From: HXMU1420-2 sp017643305
Lineage (GTDB): Bacteria; Pseudomonadota; Alphaproteobacteria; Rhodobacterales; Rhodobacteraceae
Assembly: GCA_965217135.1 (NCBI GenBank)
Contig: OZ244249.1
Span: 3,224,001 to 3,288,000, forward strand
Length of the DNA stretch: 64,000 nucleotides
Reading direction: 5' to 3'
In this document: piece after piece, positions 16,314-25,452 of the stretch
Layout of the letters: every line of letters starts with the position of its first letter
Position numbering within the stretch: the stretch's first letter is position 1
The notes under the pieces: model-generated
The model's input: the letters and a program-made list of their open reading frames with translations, nothing else
What the model was told of the DNA's origin: nothing
Databases searched by the model: none
Program-made: the position numbers and the translations under genes

Positions 16314-16675
16314 TGCCATTCCATCGCCCCCTTCTTCCATTCATATGCAAAGCCCGCAGTCAGCACGCCCAGGAAAACCATCATGGACCAGAAGCCCACA
16401 TCGCTCATCTCTTTGAAGCCAACGGCCCAGGGGAAGAGGAAGGCAATTTCAAGGTCGAAGATGATGAACAGGATGGACACAAGGTAGAACCGGACATCGA
16501 ATTTCATCCGGGCATCGTCAAACGCGTTGAACCCGCACTCGTAGGCGCTGACTTTTTCCGGATCCGGGTTCCGGACGGCAACAACGACGGCGGCTAGAAT
16601 CAGGACAAGACCCAATCCGATAGCCACGCCGAGAAACACGAGGATGGGCAGATATTCCCTCAGAAAGTCTTCCAC
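16310..16675 (-). CDS. nuoA: NADH-quinone oxidoreductase subunit A (first gene of nuo operon)
   Basis: Small membrane subunit of complex I, 121 residues with three helices. The family motif YECGFNAFDDARMKFDVRFY is present, with the conserved cysteine in the loop known to switch accessibility between active and deactive states in related enzymes. It is the first gene of the operon. The 143 bases upstream, before the divergently located VOC gene end, must hold the operon promoter, but I cannot point to clear -35/-10 boxes. Confidence 0.97.
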   Translation of the reverse strand: MEDFLREYLPILVFLGVAIGLGLVLILAAVVVAVRNPDPEKVSAYECGFNAFDDARMKFDVRFYLVSILFIIFDLEIAFLFPWAVGFKEMSDVGFWSMMVFLGVLTAGFAYEWKKGAMEWQ

Positions 16676-16818
16676 AGGGGCGGCTCCTTGGCTGCGCTTT
16701 CCGCTCCGCTCGAACAGGCGGCGGTGCTGGCTCGCATTTCCCTAAACCTGCCGCCCGGCAGGGTCAACCGGAGGCGGGCCTCAGAGAGGGTCAATTTCGC
16801 CGCACTCGCCCCTGTCAG

Positions 16819-17196
16819 TCACGCCGAAAGGACCGGCGTGCAGAAAATCAGCCGGTTGCCGAACGGATCGCTGATTGACATGTCGTCATAGCCCCAAGGC
16901 TGGCGTTGAACCGCAGGCCGGGCATGGCGGTAGCGTTTTGCGTTCAGGGCAAAGGCAAAACCGCGCACATCCTCCATTTCTATCCGCAGCGAAACGCCCG
17001 GGCTGGCATCGCCGAAATGTTCGCTTAGATGCAGGATGCAGTCGCCCATGCGCAGCTCCATATAGAGCGGCGTACCGGGTTCGAAGCGATGTTCGAAAGT
17101 GACATCAAACCCAAGAAACTCCACATAGAATTCCCGCGCCTTGGCCTCATCAAAGCTGCGGAGAATCGGTATGGGCGGGCAGAAGGTCGCGGTCAT
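16819..17196 (-). CDS. glyoxalase/bleomycin-resistance (VOC) superfamily protein
   Basis: A 125-residue VOC-fold protein. It begins MTATFCPPIPILRSFDEAK and contains EFYVEFLGFDVTFEH, YMELRMGDCILHLSEH and the closing ISDPFGNRLIFCTP, the usual order of beta-alpha-beta-beta-beta modules. The Glu in the last strand region and the His of HLSEH could be metal ligands, but the substrate cannot be told. The start at 17196 is chosen since similarity begins there; the longer reading from 17307 is not family-like. It sits alone between the nuo operon and the polysaccharide cluster. Confidence 0.85.
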   Translation of the reverse strand: MTATFCPPIPILRSFDEAKAREFYVEFLGFDVTFEHRFEPGTPLYMELRMGDCILHLSEHFGDASPGVSLRIEMEDVRGFAFALNAKRYRHARPAVQRQPWGYDDMSISDPFGNRLIFCTPVLSA

Positions 17197-17418
17197 GTTT
17201 GCAGGATAGAGGCGGGCTGCCGGTGTGTCACCTGATTGCAATGCCCGAATTACGGGAGCGCCGTATGGTGGTATTGCAAAGGGCGTAACCGACATGCGTC
17301 GGGCCACACCAAAATTAAGTTAAGAATGAAAAGCCGCGCAGCGCACTGTGCGCGTTTCGAAATGCTGGTCGGCCTTGCTGGATTATTCTGCCGCCATGGC
17401 GTGGTCGATCTCAGCCCA
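17197..17418. other. 222-base intergenic stretch between VOC gene and polysaccharide cluster
   Basis: I see no convincing gene or hairpin terminator here. It marks the boundary between the complex I operon side and the exopolysaccharide locus. Both flanking genes are on the minus strand, so it contains the VOC gene promoter and the end of the glycosyltransferase transcript. Confidence 0.4.
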
Positions 17419-18603
17419 CTACAGCCCGTGCTGTACCATCATCCGCAGCATCCCACGCCGAAAAGCGTTTTCGTCGAAACGGGCGGCGTGGTCGACGATG
17501 CGAGCGGAATCGAGATGCTCCAGTCCCTCAGATTCAAACCGCTCCACGGCACCCACCAACTGTTCAACGGTCGGGTCGTCGAACAGCAGGCCCGTGTGCC
17601 CGTCCACCACCGTATCCAGCGCCCCTCCGCGGCCCAGCGCGATAACCGGACGTCCGGCGGCCATGGCCTCCACGGGAACGATGCCGAAATCTTCCTCGCC
17701 CGGGAAAATCAATGCCTTGCAGGCTGCCAGATAACGACGGAACTTCTCAGTGCTGACATGACCCAGGAACCGGATGTTGCGGTTGGCGACCTTGGCCAGC
17801 GCCTTTTCCGTCTTGCCCGGTCCGCCAATAACCACCAGCGGCTTGCCCAGACGGTTAAACGCCTCAATCGCCAAATCGGGCCTCTTGTACGGGGCAAGTT
17901 CCCCGGCCCAGAGGTAAAATTCACCTCGATCTTCGGCCGCCACAGGGCTCATCGCCTCCACTGCGACAGGCGGGTGGATGACCGATGCATCGCGGCGCCA
18001 GTATTTTTCGATCCGGCCCGCCACGTGGCGGGAATTGGCGGCAAACCCGTCCACACGGGCGGCGCTGACCACGTCCCAAGTGCGCAAATCATGGGCCATG
18101 CGCGGCATCATGGTGCGCGCCATCAGCCCCGCCGTGTCGCGATAGACATGGTATTGGTCCCAGATATACCGCATCGGCGAATGGCAGTAACACAGGTGCA
18201 GAGCATTCGGCGCGGCGATCACCCCCTTGGCTGGTCCGGCCTCGGACGAGATCACCAGATCAAACCCGCTTAGGTCGATTTCCTCCAGAGCGCGCGGCAT
18301 CATCGGCAGGTATTTCTGGTACATCCGGGACGCCATAGGCAGGTTCGCGATGGAGGTGGTGTGTACCTTGTGCCGACGGATCAGCGGAGAAACCTTCGAT
18401 GGCTCATAGACATGGGTGAAGATCTCGGCTTCGGGAAACATGTTGCACAGCGCTTCAAGCACCTTTTCGCCACCGCGCATGCCGACCAGCCAATAATGGA
18501 TCAGCGCCACGCGCAGCTTTGGACCGCCGCTATGAACTGCAGGCGCGGTCGCCCGTATGCGGGGATCCAAGGACGACGCGACAACATCATGTTTCATAGC
18601 CAT
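17419..18603 (-). CDS. family 4 glycosyltransferase (WbaZ-like), exopolysaccharide cluster
   Basis: A GT-B fold retaining glycosyltransferase of about 394 residues. The N-terminal domain begins RVALIHYWLVGMRGGEKVL, a common opening of mannosyltransferase-like WbaZ proteins. The C-terminal nucleotide-sugar domain has LWAGELAPYKRPDLAIEAF, FLGHVSTEKFR and the EX7E-type motif FPGEEDFGIVPVEAMAAG. It likely adds a sugar to the lipid-linked repeat unit on the cytoplasmic face. The start is ATG 18603 or 18597, slightly overlapping the Wzc-like gene, so the two are co-transcribed. The sugar is not predictable. Confidence 0.9.
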   Translation of the reverse strand: MAMKHDVVASSLDPRIRATAPAVHSGGPKLRVALIHYWLVGMRGGEKVLEALCNMFPEAEIFTHVYEPSKVSPLIRRHKVHTTSIANLPMASRMYQKYLPMMPRALEEIDLSGFDLVISSEAGPAKGVIAAPNALHLCYCHSPMRYIWDQYHVYRDTAGLMARTMMPRMAHDLRTWDVVSAARVDGFAANSRHVAGRIEKYWRRDASVIHPPVAVEAMSPVAAEDRGEFYLWAGELAPYKRPDLAIEAFNRLGKPLVVIGGPGKTEKALAKVANRNIRFLGHVSTEKFRRYLAACKALIFPGEEDFGIVPVEAMAAGRPVIALGRGGALDTVVDGHTGLLFDDPTVEQLVGAVERFESEGLEHLDSARIVDHAARFDENAFRRGMLRMMVQHGL

Positions 18604-20791
18604 ATCCCTCAGCATATGGGTCACCGCTCTTGCGCACATCTATCTTGTTCAGAACCAGCCCCGCCACGGCCAGACGCATTTCATTGAGCCGCGCCAGCCC
18701 GTCCTGCACTGCCACCCGAGGGGTGCTGTCGGCGGCAACCAGGAACACGCGCGTGTCCACAGCTTCGGCCACGATCAGCGCGTCGGATACCGCAAGCATC
18801 GCCGGAGCGTCCACAACGACGAAATCATAAGCGCGGGTCAGTTCCGCCAGCATCGGGCGCAGCCAACTGGCAGACAGCTCATCCGCCGCCTCGGGCCGGG
18901 CTACGCGCGCGGCGATAACGTCGAAATCATGTTCCACCGACGAATAGATTACGTTTGGCAGGTCAGCTGAGCCTTCGATGAAATCGGCGAAATCGGTGGT
19001 CATCGGAAGGCCCAGTGCAGCCTGAACCTTGGGCCGCCGCAGGTCACAGTCCACGATGATGGTGGATTTACCCGCAAGCGCCGTCATCTGCGCCAGCGCC
19101 AGGCTGGCAGTGGTTTTGCCTTCGCCTGGTGCAGACGACATCAGCATCACGCTTTGCGCCATGTCATCGCCATTGCGCAATAATACCGAGGTCCGCAACT
19201 GCCGCACGCGTTCGGAATAGCGGCCGTAGGGATCTTTACGAATTTCAGCCAGAGCGGTACGCGCATCCGACCACTGGCTCAGCGGCAGACCGGACAGAAC
19301 CGGCAGGCCGGTCTCGGTTTCCAGTTCGCGCACGCTACGGAAAGTTTGCGCAGTCATTTCGTTGAAGAACACCCAGACCACCATGCCCGTGCCACCCACC
19401 AGCGCGCCCAGAACGGCCAGCATATTGGTTTTCGGCGTAGAGGGCTTGCGTGGCAGCGCGGCGCGTTCCACCAGCTTGGCATCCGCCTGCTGCAACTGGC
19501 GTTGCGTGCGCGCCTCGGTTGTGCGGGTCAGCAACGCCTCATACGTGCTGCGCGCCGCCGCAGCTTCGCGTTCCAGCTGGCGCAGGCCCAAGCGGTTTTG
19601 TGAAATCCGGACGATGCGTTCCTGGAGGTCGGAGATGCTTTCGTTCAGACTGTCTTCGCGGATGCGGGCTATATTAAATTCGCTGTTGCGCATGGCCAGA
19701 ACGCTGGACACCTCCACCCGCATCGCAGCGGCGATATCTTCCAGCTCACGGCGGATTTCCACGCGGCGGTCCTGGTTTTCGTCATAAGTCCGGGCCCAGA
19801 CGGCATCCTGCTGGCGCAGTTCCAGCGCCTGGGCACGTAGGCCCTGCAGGGCGAGCGTGTCCACGATTTGCGCGGCCGCTGCCATGCCTTCGGTTTCGAT
19901 CACCTGGCGCAGTTGCGACAGGCGGGCTTCGGCCTCAACACGTGCGGCGCGGGCATCAATCAGCTGACCGGTCAGGTTGGCCAGCTGCTGGGTCGCGTTA
20001 TCCAGGGTGCCGCCATCCATGATCAGGCTTTGGGCCTGGAATTCCGCCACGGCGGCCTCTGCCGCCTCCACTTCGCTGCGGAGCACCTGAAGCCGGTCTT
20101 CCAGCCATTCCGCCGCCTGCCCCACCGCCGTCTGACGGGTGTCGAGCTGCATCGCGATGTAGGTTTCGGCCACGGCATTGGCCAGACGCTGGGCCACCAC
20201 AGGTTCTGCGGACTGCGCCTTGATCACCATGACGTAAGAAGACGGTTCATTATACACGGTCAGCATGCCGCGCATGGTGCCCACCAACCGTTCAATCCGC
20301 TGCGCGGCAGCGGTTTCGGCGTCGACCGGAGCGTCCGCGGTGCTTCCAAAAGTCACGGCCCATTTCACACCCGACTTGACCCGTGACATCATGGATTTCG
20401 GCTTCAACGCCGGGTCTATGCGGTCCAGAAATGCCGGATCCGAAGCCGCGATCACCTTTTCCAGCAGCAGGTTTGACCGCAGTACGGCCAGTTCACCATT
20501 CACCACCGGTTCCGAGGCGTCGAGATCCGACAGCAATTGGTTCGACGTGATGATCTGCGCCTTGCGTGGGTCCAGCATGACCTTGGAATAGGCGGTAAAG
20601 GTCGGTGTGATCAGGCTGATCAGCAGAAACACGAGAAGCCCGCAGGCGAAAGCCACGCCGGCAATGCGCAGCCGCGCCTTCCAGAACGTCCGCAGCAGTC
20701 CGCGCACATCAATAGCGTCAGCGTCCGGCATCCGGGCCACTGGCAATGCGCGTTGGGCCAGAGCCTCAAACGGAGCAATCCTGCTGTTCAT
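18587..20791 (-). CDS. Wzc/GumC-like polysaccharide co-polymerase with CpsD-type tyrosine kinase domain
   Basis: A 734-residue inner-membrane protein. A Wzz-type N-terminal part has one helix near residues 37-58 and a second near 455-475, with a long coiled-coil periplasmic domain between them. The C-terminal cytosolic BY-kinase shows Walker A APGEGKTTASLAL, Walker A' IIVDCDLRRPK and Walker B YDFVVVDAPAM. The C-terminus is short with only a few tyrosines (YAEGYGYET), fewer than in E. coli Wzc. The start at 20791 has GGAGGAT upstream. Such proteins control chain length and export of Wzy-dependent polysaccharides. It is divergent from the polymerase gene. Confidence 0.92.
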   Translation of the reverse strand: MNSRIAPFEALAQRALPVARMPDADAIDVRGLLRTFWKARLRIAGVAFACGLLVFLLISLITPTFTAYSKVMLDPRKAQIITSNQLLSDLDASEPVVNGELAVLRSNLLLEKVIAASDPAFLDRIDPALKPKSMMSRVKSGVKWAVTFGSTADAPVDAETAAAQRIERLVGTMRGMLTVYNEPSSYVMVIKAQSAEPVVAQRLANAVAETYIAMQLDTRQTAVGQAAEWLEDRLQVLRSEVEAAEAAVAEFQAQSLIMDGGTLDNATQQLANLTGQLIDARAARVEAEARLSQLRQVIETEGMAAAAQIVDTLALQGLRAQALELRQQDAVWARTYDENQDRRVEIRRELEDIAAAMRVEVSSVLAMRNSEFNIARIREDSLNESISDLQERIVRISQNRLGLRQLEREAAAARSTYEALLTRTTEARTQRQLQQADAKLVERAALPRKPSTPKTNMLAVLGALVGGTGMVVWVFFNEMTAQTFRSVRELETETGLPVLSGLPLSQWSDARTALAEIRKDPYGRYSERVRQLRTSVLLRNGDDMAQSVMLMSSAPGEGKTTASLALAQMTALAGKSTIIVDCDLRRPKVQAALGLPMTTDFADFIEGSADLPNVIYSSVEHDFDVIAARVARPEAADELSASWLRPMLAELTRAYDFVVVDAPAMLAVSDALIVAEAVDTRVFLVAADSTPRVAVQDGLARLNEMRLAVAGLVLNKIDVRKSGDPYAEGYGYET

Positions 20792-21093
20792 CGTGATCCT
20801 CCGGGTCTGTGCCACTTGCGGGAATGAGACACCAAATGAGGGCAACGACCCGTATTACGGTTTGTGCATTTTTTGTCGCATAACGGTGCCAAATGTGTCA
20901 AATCAGGGGCAAAATTGGGATGTCAGTGTTCGGGCTGCCGAAACAATGCAGGGGCCGCCCTGCAATTGTTCTCCGGCTCAGCGACATTCTTGCCCAAGGT
21001 TTGATTTTCGATTCGAGACCGGTGTTTCTGGCTGCGTCGGCCGCGCGCGCGGGCCGCGATTCACCAGAAGCAAGGCCAAAAAGACAACCTGAC
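20792..21093. promoter_or_regulatory. divergent promoter region between the Wzc-like and Wzy-like genes
   Basis: About 300 bases separate the Wzc-like start (20791, minus) from the preferred polymerase start (21094, plus). The stretch 20840-20905 is locally richer in A/T than the neighbouring coding sequence and is the likely location of both promoters. No clear operator palindrome was found. The upstream part of the plus-strand frame (from ATG 20920) is open but hydrophilic and basic, so it is treated here as leader, with a long N-terminus as the alternative. Confidence 0.4.
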
Positions 21094-22527
21094 GTGCAGA
21101 TCGTTCCCAGTACCTTCCTAGCGCTGATCGCCGTAGCTGCCCTGCTGCGCATGGGGCCACGCAACGGGCTGGGTGTGTTTCTGGCGCTGACTCCACTGGG
21201 GGCGGCGGCCGCGTTCAACCTGCCTGCAGTGGGTGGGGCCAGCATCATGCTGGTGCAACTGGCTGTGGTGGCGGTGGTTGCGCTGGTCTGCCTGACCCCT
21301 GGCGGCATTGACCGGCTGGCTGGCACCCTGCGCCCTGGTCAGCCCGGTTTCTGGATGGCCCTGCTGCTGCTCTACTGTATTTTCTCAGCGTTGTTTGCTG
21401 CGCGCGTGTTTCAGGGCGCGACCGAGGTGTTCAGCGTCGCGCGCAGTGCCAACAAGCTGGGCATCGTGTCGGTCCCCCTGCGCCCTTCGGCCGGGAACAT
21501 AACACAGCTTTTCGTGATGGTTTTGTCGGTCCTGTCCTTCCTGGCCTTTGCCACGTTGTTCCGGGTGACACCCGACCGCGCCATGGTGATGAAAGCCATG
21601 GCAGCCGCCACCATCGTGCATGTCGGACTGGGCTGGATCGACGTGGCCAGCCACGCGGTAGGGGCCGATTGGCTGCTGGATCCGCTGCGCACCGCGAATT
21701 ACGCCATTCTGGATGACCACCGCATGATCGGGCTGAAACGCATGGTAGGCGGGTTTGCCGAAGCCTCGTCTTTTGGATCCTATTCTGTGGGCATATTTGC
21801 CTTCTGGTTGCTGATCTGGCTCAGCGGGCCTACCACGCCGTTGCAACGCTGGATGCTGTTTCTGTCACTGGTTGCGGTGCTGCGGTCGACCTCGTCTGGT
21901 GCATATGTCTCGGTCACCATCTTTCTGCTGCTGACAGGCGGCTGGCTGCTGGCCACCAGCGTGCGCACGACTATGTCGCGCCGGGTCGCGCTGGTTTGTG
22001 TACTAGGGATAGTCGCGCTTTGGGTCGCCGCGATGGTCGTGTTCGGGGCGTATCATTTCTCGGACACGTTCGAGGCGTTCCTCGACCGGTCCATCCTGAC
22101 CAAGCTCGAATCAAGTTCCGGCATCGAACGAATGAGCTGGAACACACAGGCCTTCCAAAATTTTCTGGATACCGCCCTTCTGGGGGCCGGGCTGGGCAGC
22201 GTACGCGCGTCGAACTGGGCACTGGCATCGCTCGGCAGCCTGGGAATACCCGGAACATTGCTGTTTCTGATCACCATGGTCACGATCCTGAGGGCGGGCC
22301 GGAACATAACTGACCCGGCCATGCGGAGCACGTTGATTGGGCTGAAGGCTGCCTGCATTGGCCTGTTCCTGAACGACCTTCTGACCGCGGCCTCACCCGT
22401 ACCCAGCGTGCTGTTTGCAACAATGGCCGGGATCGTCACGGGGCTGGCCCGTGGGGTGGAGCTGGACAACCCCATGCGGGAACCTCTGCAGGCATCCGCC
22501 ACCGCCCCTCTGCCTGCACGCGCATGA
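21094..22527 (+). CDS. Wzy/O-antigen ligase-like polysaccharide polymerase
   Basis: A multi-pass membrane protein of 477 residues from the GTG at 21094 (535 from ATG 20920). It has about ten to twelve hydrophobic helices, a large periplasmic loop before the last helices and the family-like GAGLGSVRASNWALASLGSLG segment near the C-terminus. Arg residues in the loop (RTANYAILDDHRMIG, GGFAEASSFG) fit the Wzy/WaaL pattern. It probably polymerises repeat units on the periplasmic side. Its stop overlaps the start of the glycosidase gene (ATGA), so the two are translationally coupled. The exact start is uncertain. Confidence 0.8.
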   Translation: MQIVPSTFLALIAVAALLRMGPRNGLGVFLALTPLGAAAAFNLPAVGGASIMLVQLAVVAVVALVCLTPGGIDRLAGTLRPGQPGFWMALLLLYCIFSALFAARVFQGATEVFSVARSANKLGIVSVPLRPSAGNITQLFVMVLSVLSFLAFATLFRVTPDRAMVMKAMAAATIVHVGLGWIDVASHAVGADWLLDPLRTANYAILDDHRMIGLKRMVGGFAEASSFGSYSVGIFAFWLLIWLSGPTTPLQRWMLFLSLVAVLRSTSSGAYVSVTIFLLLTGGWLLATSVRTTMSRRVALVCVLGIVALWVAAMVVFGAYHFSDTFEAFLDRSILTKLESSSGIERMSWNTQAFQNFLDTALLGAGLGSVRASNWALASLGSLGIPGTLLFLITMVTILRAGRNITDPAMRSTLIGLKAACIGLFLNDLLTAASPVPSVLFATMAGIVTGLARGVELDNPMREPLQASATAPLPARA

Positions 22528-24185
22528 AGCTGCCGGCGCTTTCTCTTGCCATTGCGCTGGCTTTACCTGTCGGGTTGGCCGCACAGGCCTCGGAGCCGCT
22601 CGCTCTGGGAGCCGCAACAAATTTCGGGCAGAGCTGGCAGCCGGATATGCTGTCTGCGTCCAAACAGGTCCCAGTGACCGACTTTCGCGACGCCGTTTAT
22701 TGGCGGGATATTGAACGGACGCCGGGGGCCTATGACTTCGACGGGCCACGGCGCAACTGGCCCGATCACCTGCCAGCACTTGGTGCGGGGATGAGCCTGA
22801 CGGTGAACAATGGCCACCCGGCCTACGATGGCGGGCATACCCCGCTCAGCCCCGAAGCCGTAGCGGCCTTTGCCAAGTTCGCCGCCACCACCGTGACCCG
22901 CTTTCCCGCGATCCATTCGGTCGAGGTGGGCAATGAGATGAACAGCGACACGTTTGTATCCGGACCGGGCTGGGACACTAATCTGCAAAAGCGCGCGCAG
23001 TCCTACACGGCCCTGCTGGCTGAAACCGCTCGCGCGGTTCGCACTGCCCGGCCCGAGATACGCATTCTCGGCGGGGCCGCGCATTCGGTACCTTTGGCCT
23101 GGTTCGAGGCCCTGTTTGCTGCAGGGGCCGCACTGCATATGGATGCTTTGGTGATCCACCCCTACGGCGTCGCGCCTGAACACTTGGGCGCTCTGATTGG
23201 TCAGCTGCGCACCTTGCCCGAGGCGGTGGACATGCCCATCCAGGTCACCGAATTCGGCCATGAGGACGCGGCACAGGCCCCGGATTATCTGTTGAAAAGT
23301 TACTGTCTGATGGCCCTGTCGGGGGTGGAGCGGGTGATCTGGTATCCGTTAAACCCGCGCGGCGACGGGCTGGAGCCTTTGGTAGATGCGCAGAGTAATA
23401 TTACCCCGGTGGGGCGCACCTACATGCTGTTATCCGACCTCCGCGGGGCCGGGAGTATCGCGCCCATCGCGCCTGATCCATTCACATATGGTTGCACGTT
23501 TGGCGACGCCGCTGCTGTGCTCTGGGGTGCGCCACGTCAGGTTACTCTGCGCGATGGGGTTCGCGCGCTGGACGCTTTGGGCGATCCACTGTCGGCAGAT
23601 CTGCGCCTGTCACGCGAGGCCCCGATTGTCTTGCTTGCGGACACAGACATCCAAACCGCCTTCACCCTGGCCCCGCAGACCGTTCTGGCCGACAGCGTCG
23701 ACCAGTTCGCATTTGACGGTACGGGCGATCCGTTTGAACGGCTGGTGGTGTCCCGCCAAGGCGCGGCCAAATTGGAACCTCGTCCGGGACAACGGAAAAA
23801 CGGCGTGCCGTGGGTGCCTTACATGGCCAGCAGCTGGGACGGTGTTCTGCGCGCGGGGGCCGATTGGGTTTTGCCCTCCGCCCCCTCAAACGGTCCGCTG
23901 AGCGTTTCCTATCGTTACCGCGCGCCGGCTCGGCAGGAGGCGGAGTTGATGGTGCATATTGCACCGTCAAACCGCAGCGAAGATGGTGTGGATCTGATTA
24001 TCCGGCTGGGAGGTGAAGTGCTGCGTGCCGGCCGGATCACTGATGCGACCACGGTCGGGCCGATCCCCCTGCGCCTGCGCCGCCGGGATTTGCTGGAGGT
24101 GCTGGTGGGGCCCGGCGAAACCGCCAGAGGCGATGTGACCCAGCTGCGGGTTACACTGCACCAGCCCGGCACGTCACAAGAGTGA
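22524..24185 (+). CDS. secreted GH-A clan glycoside hydrolase-like protein
   Basis: A 553-residue protein with a Sec signal (MKLPALSLAIALALPVGLAAQAS). The TIM-barrel part (residues about 25-330) resembles GH39/GH5-type enzymes: the acid/base motif is VEVGNEMNSD (Asn-Glu) and the probable nucleophile is Glu in QVTEFGHED. The last 200 residues form beta-rich domains, perhaps carbohydrate binding. It overlaps the polymerase gene by 4 bases. In Wzy-type loci such periplasmic hydrolases trim or release polymer; that role is inferred. Its 3' end overlaps the convergent pyruvyl transferase gene by 12 bases. Confidence 0.82.
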   Translation: MKLPALSLAIALALPVGLAAQASEPLALGAATNFGQSWQPDMLSASKQVPVTDFRDAVYWRDIERTPGAYDFDGPRRNWPDHLPALGAGMSLTVNNGHPAYDGGHTPLSPEAVAAFAKFAATTVTRFPAIHSVEVGNEMNSDTFVSGPGWDTNLQKRAQSYTALLAETARAVRTARPEIRILGGAAHSVPLAWFEALFAAGAALHMDALVIHPYGVAPEHLGALIGQLRTLPEAVDMPIQVTEFGHEDAAQAPDYLLKSYCLMALSGVERVIWYPLNPRGDGLEPLVDAQSNITPVGRTYMLLSDLRGAGSIAPIAPDPFTYGCTFGDAAAVLWGAPRQVTLRDGVRALDALGDPLSADLRLSREAPIVLLADTDIQTAFTLAPQTVLADSVDQFAFDGTGDPFERLVVSRQGAAKLEPRPGQRKNGVPWVPYMASSWDGVLRAGADWVLPSAPSNGPLSVSYRYRAPARQEAELMVHIAPSNRSEDGVDLIIRLGGEVLRAGRITDATTVGPIPLRLRRRDLLEVLVGPGETARGDVTQLRVTLHQPGTSQE

Positions 24186-25349
24186 CAAGAGGCCCGCCAC
24201 CCCCGCGCGCGTTTCTTCCAGAACCTCACCATGCACCGCTCGGTCGACGCCGGAAGCCAGCCGCGCCTCCACCCGGTCCGCCACGGCCCAGGCCGTGGCA
24301 TCCGCTGATCCAATGAACCCGTCAGGGTCCTGAACGGATAGCAGAAAGCTTTCCAACTTGCGGTCCCACCCCAGCCCAACCACCGGGATCGCATAGGAAT
24401 ACGCTACAATACAGGCGTGCATCCGGTGCGCGATCACGGCGTCAGCGGAACGGATGATGCAGGCCAAGTCCGCCGGAGTGTTGGGTGCAGGGGCGACAAC
24501 CACCTGACCTTCGGCACAGAGCGGCGCAACGTGCGGGTCTGCCGTGACCTTGGCCATGGCAGCCCGATCTTCCTGCGCACCATTGCAGAAAAGCCGGACT
24601 GAATAGCCGCGTTCGACCAAGGTCACGGCCAGTTCTGCAAAGAAACTCAATCCGCCCTGCCCCGCCCCGGCCACTTGCGCGTCCGAATGGTAATGCAGAA
24701 CCTGTGGCGCAGTGATGCCCAGCGCGATGTCGCCCAGCGCCTGATCCACCGGGCCGTAACATTCCGCCGCCAGCAACCCAGGATCGCGCGTGCAGACCGG
24801 GGCAGGCCCCCGCCCAAAGGTCTGCGCGGCCCAGTTTTCAATCGACAGACTGTCGCGCAGGCCAACCCCGCGCAGATCGGCATCAAACAGCCGCCCAAAC
24901 AACGTCGTGCCCCGGTCTGACCAATTGCGCGACACCCCCGCCGCGTGCACCACCACGGGCGTTTCGGTTTCCCGCACCAATGCTGCCAGGCGCCCGATCT
25001 TGGTGCAGAAATTCAGGTCCGCGTCAGAAAAGATCTGCCCACCCCCTAGAATGACCAGTTCCGCGCCAGCCAACACCCTGCGCCAGTCCTCTTCCACCCC
25101 GTCGAGCATGCGGTTTAAACGCGCCTCCACCAGACGTCCGCGCAACGCTTGCGGCAGCGCCCCCAGTACCGCCAGCGCCAGCGACCGGTTGCGCACCGTC
25201 ACCGCGCCAAATCCGGAACGGCCCGAAATGTCGACCGTCTCAAATTCCACATCCGGGCGCACCGATTGCAGCGTATAGCCCAGCGTTTCGGAAATAACGC
25301 CATCCCCGACATTCGGGCTGTAGTGCAAGCCGAACTGCACGATTTTCAT
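24174..25349 (-). CDS. polysaccharide pyruvyl transferase family protein
   Basis: A 391-residue member of the CsaB/ExoV-type family, which transfers pyruvate from phosphoenolpyruvate to sugar hydroxyls as ketals. It begins MKIVQFGLHYSPNVGDGVI with the family's NxGD motif. Further family segments are AELVILGGGQIFSD, VGLRDSLSIENW and SADAVIAHRMHACIVAYSYAIPVVGL (the C-terminal H-R-M/L-H motif). The start at 25349 follows an AGGGATGAG stretch; the longer frame upstream is not family-like. A pyruvylated, acidic exopolysaccharide is thus likely, as in succinoglycan and galactoglucan. Confidence 0.88.
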   Translation of the reverse strand: MKIVQFGLHYSPNVGDGVISETLGYTLQSVRPDVEFETVDISGRSGFGAVTVRNRSLALAVLGALPQALRGRLVEARLNRMLDGVEEDWRRVLAGAELVILGGGQIFSDADLNFCTKIGRLAALVRETETPVVVHAAGVSRNWSDRGTTLFGRLFDADLRGVGLRDSLSIENWAAQTFGRGPAPVCTRDPGLLAAECYGPVDQALGDIALGITAPQVLHYHSDAQVAGAGQGGLSFFAELAVTLVERGYSVRLFCNGAQEDRAAMAKVTADPHVAPLCAEGQVVVAPAPNTPADLACIIRSADAVIAHRMHACIVAYSYAIPVVGLGWDRKLESFLLSVQDPDGFIGSADATAWAVADRVEARLASGVDRAVHGEVLEETRAGVAGLLSLL

Positions 25350-25452
25350 GGTCTCATCCCTGTTGCCGGCGCCATTTCCGCGCTGTCGCTTAAAACCTGC
25401 CGTGTTTCTGGTATACGGGATCACAAACAACCGGGGAACGGGGCAGTTTAAC

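Noticed and set aside
24174..24185. Possible functional antisense overlap between glycosidase and pyruvyl transferase genes
   Set aside because: The 12-base overlap involves only the ends of two convergent genes and needs no special explanation.
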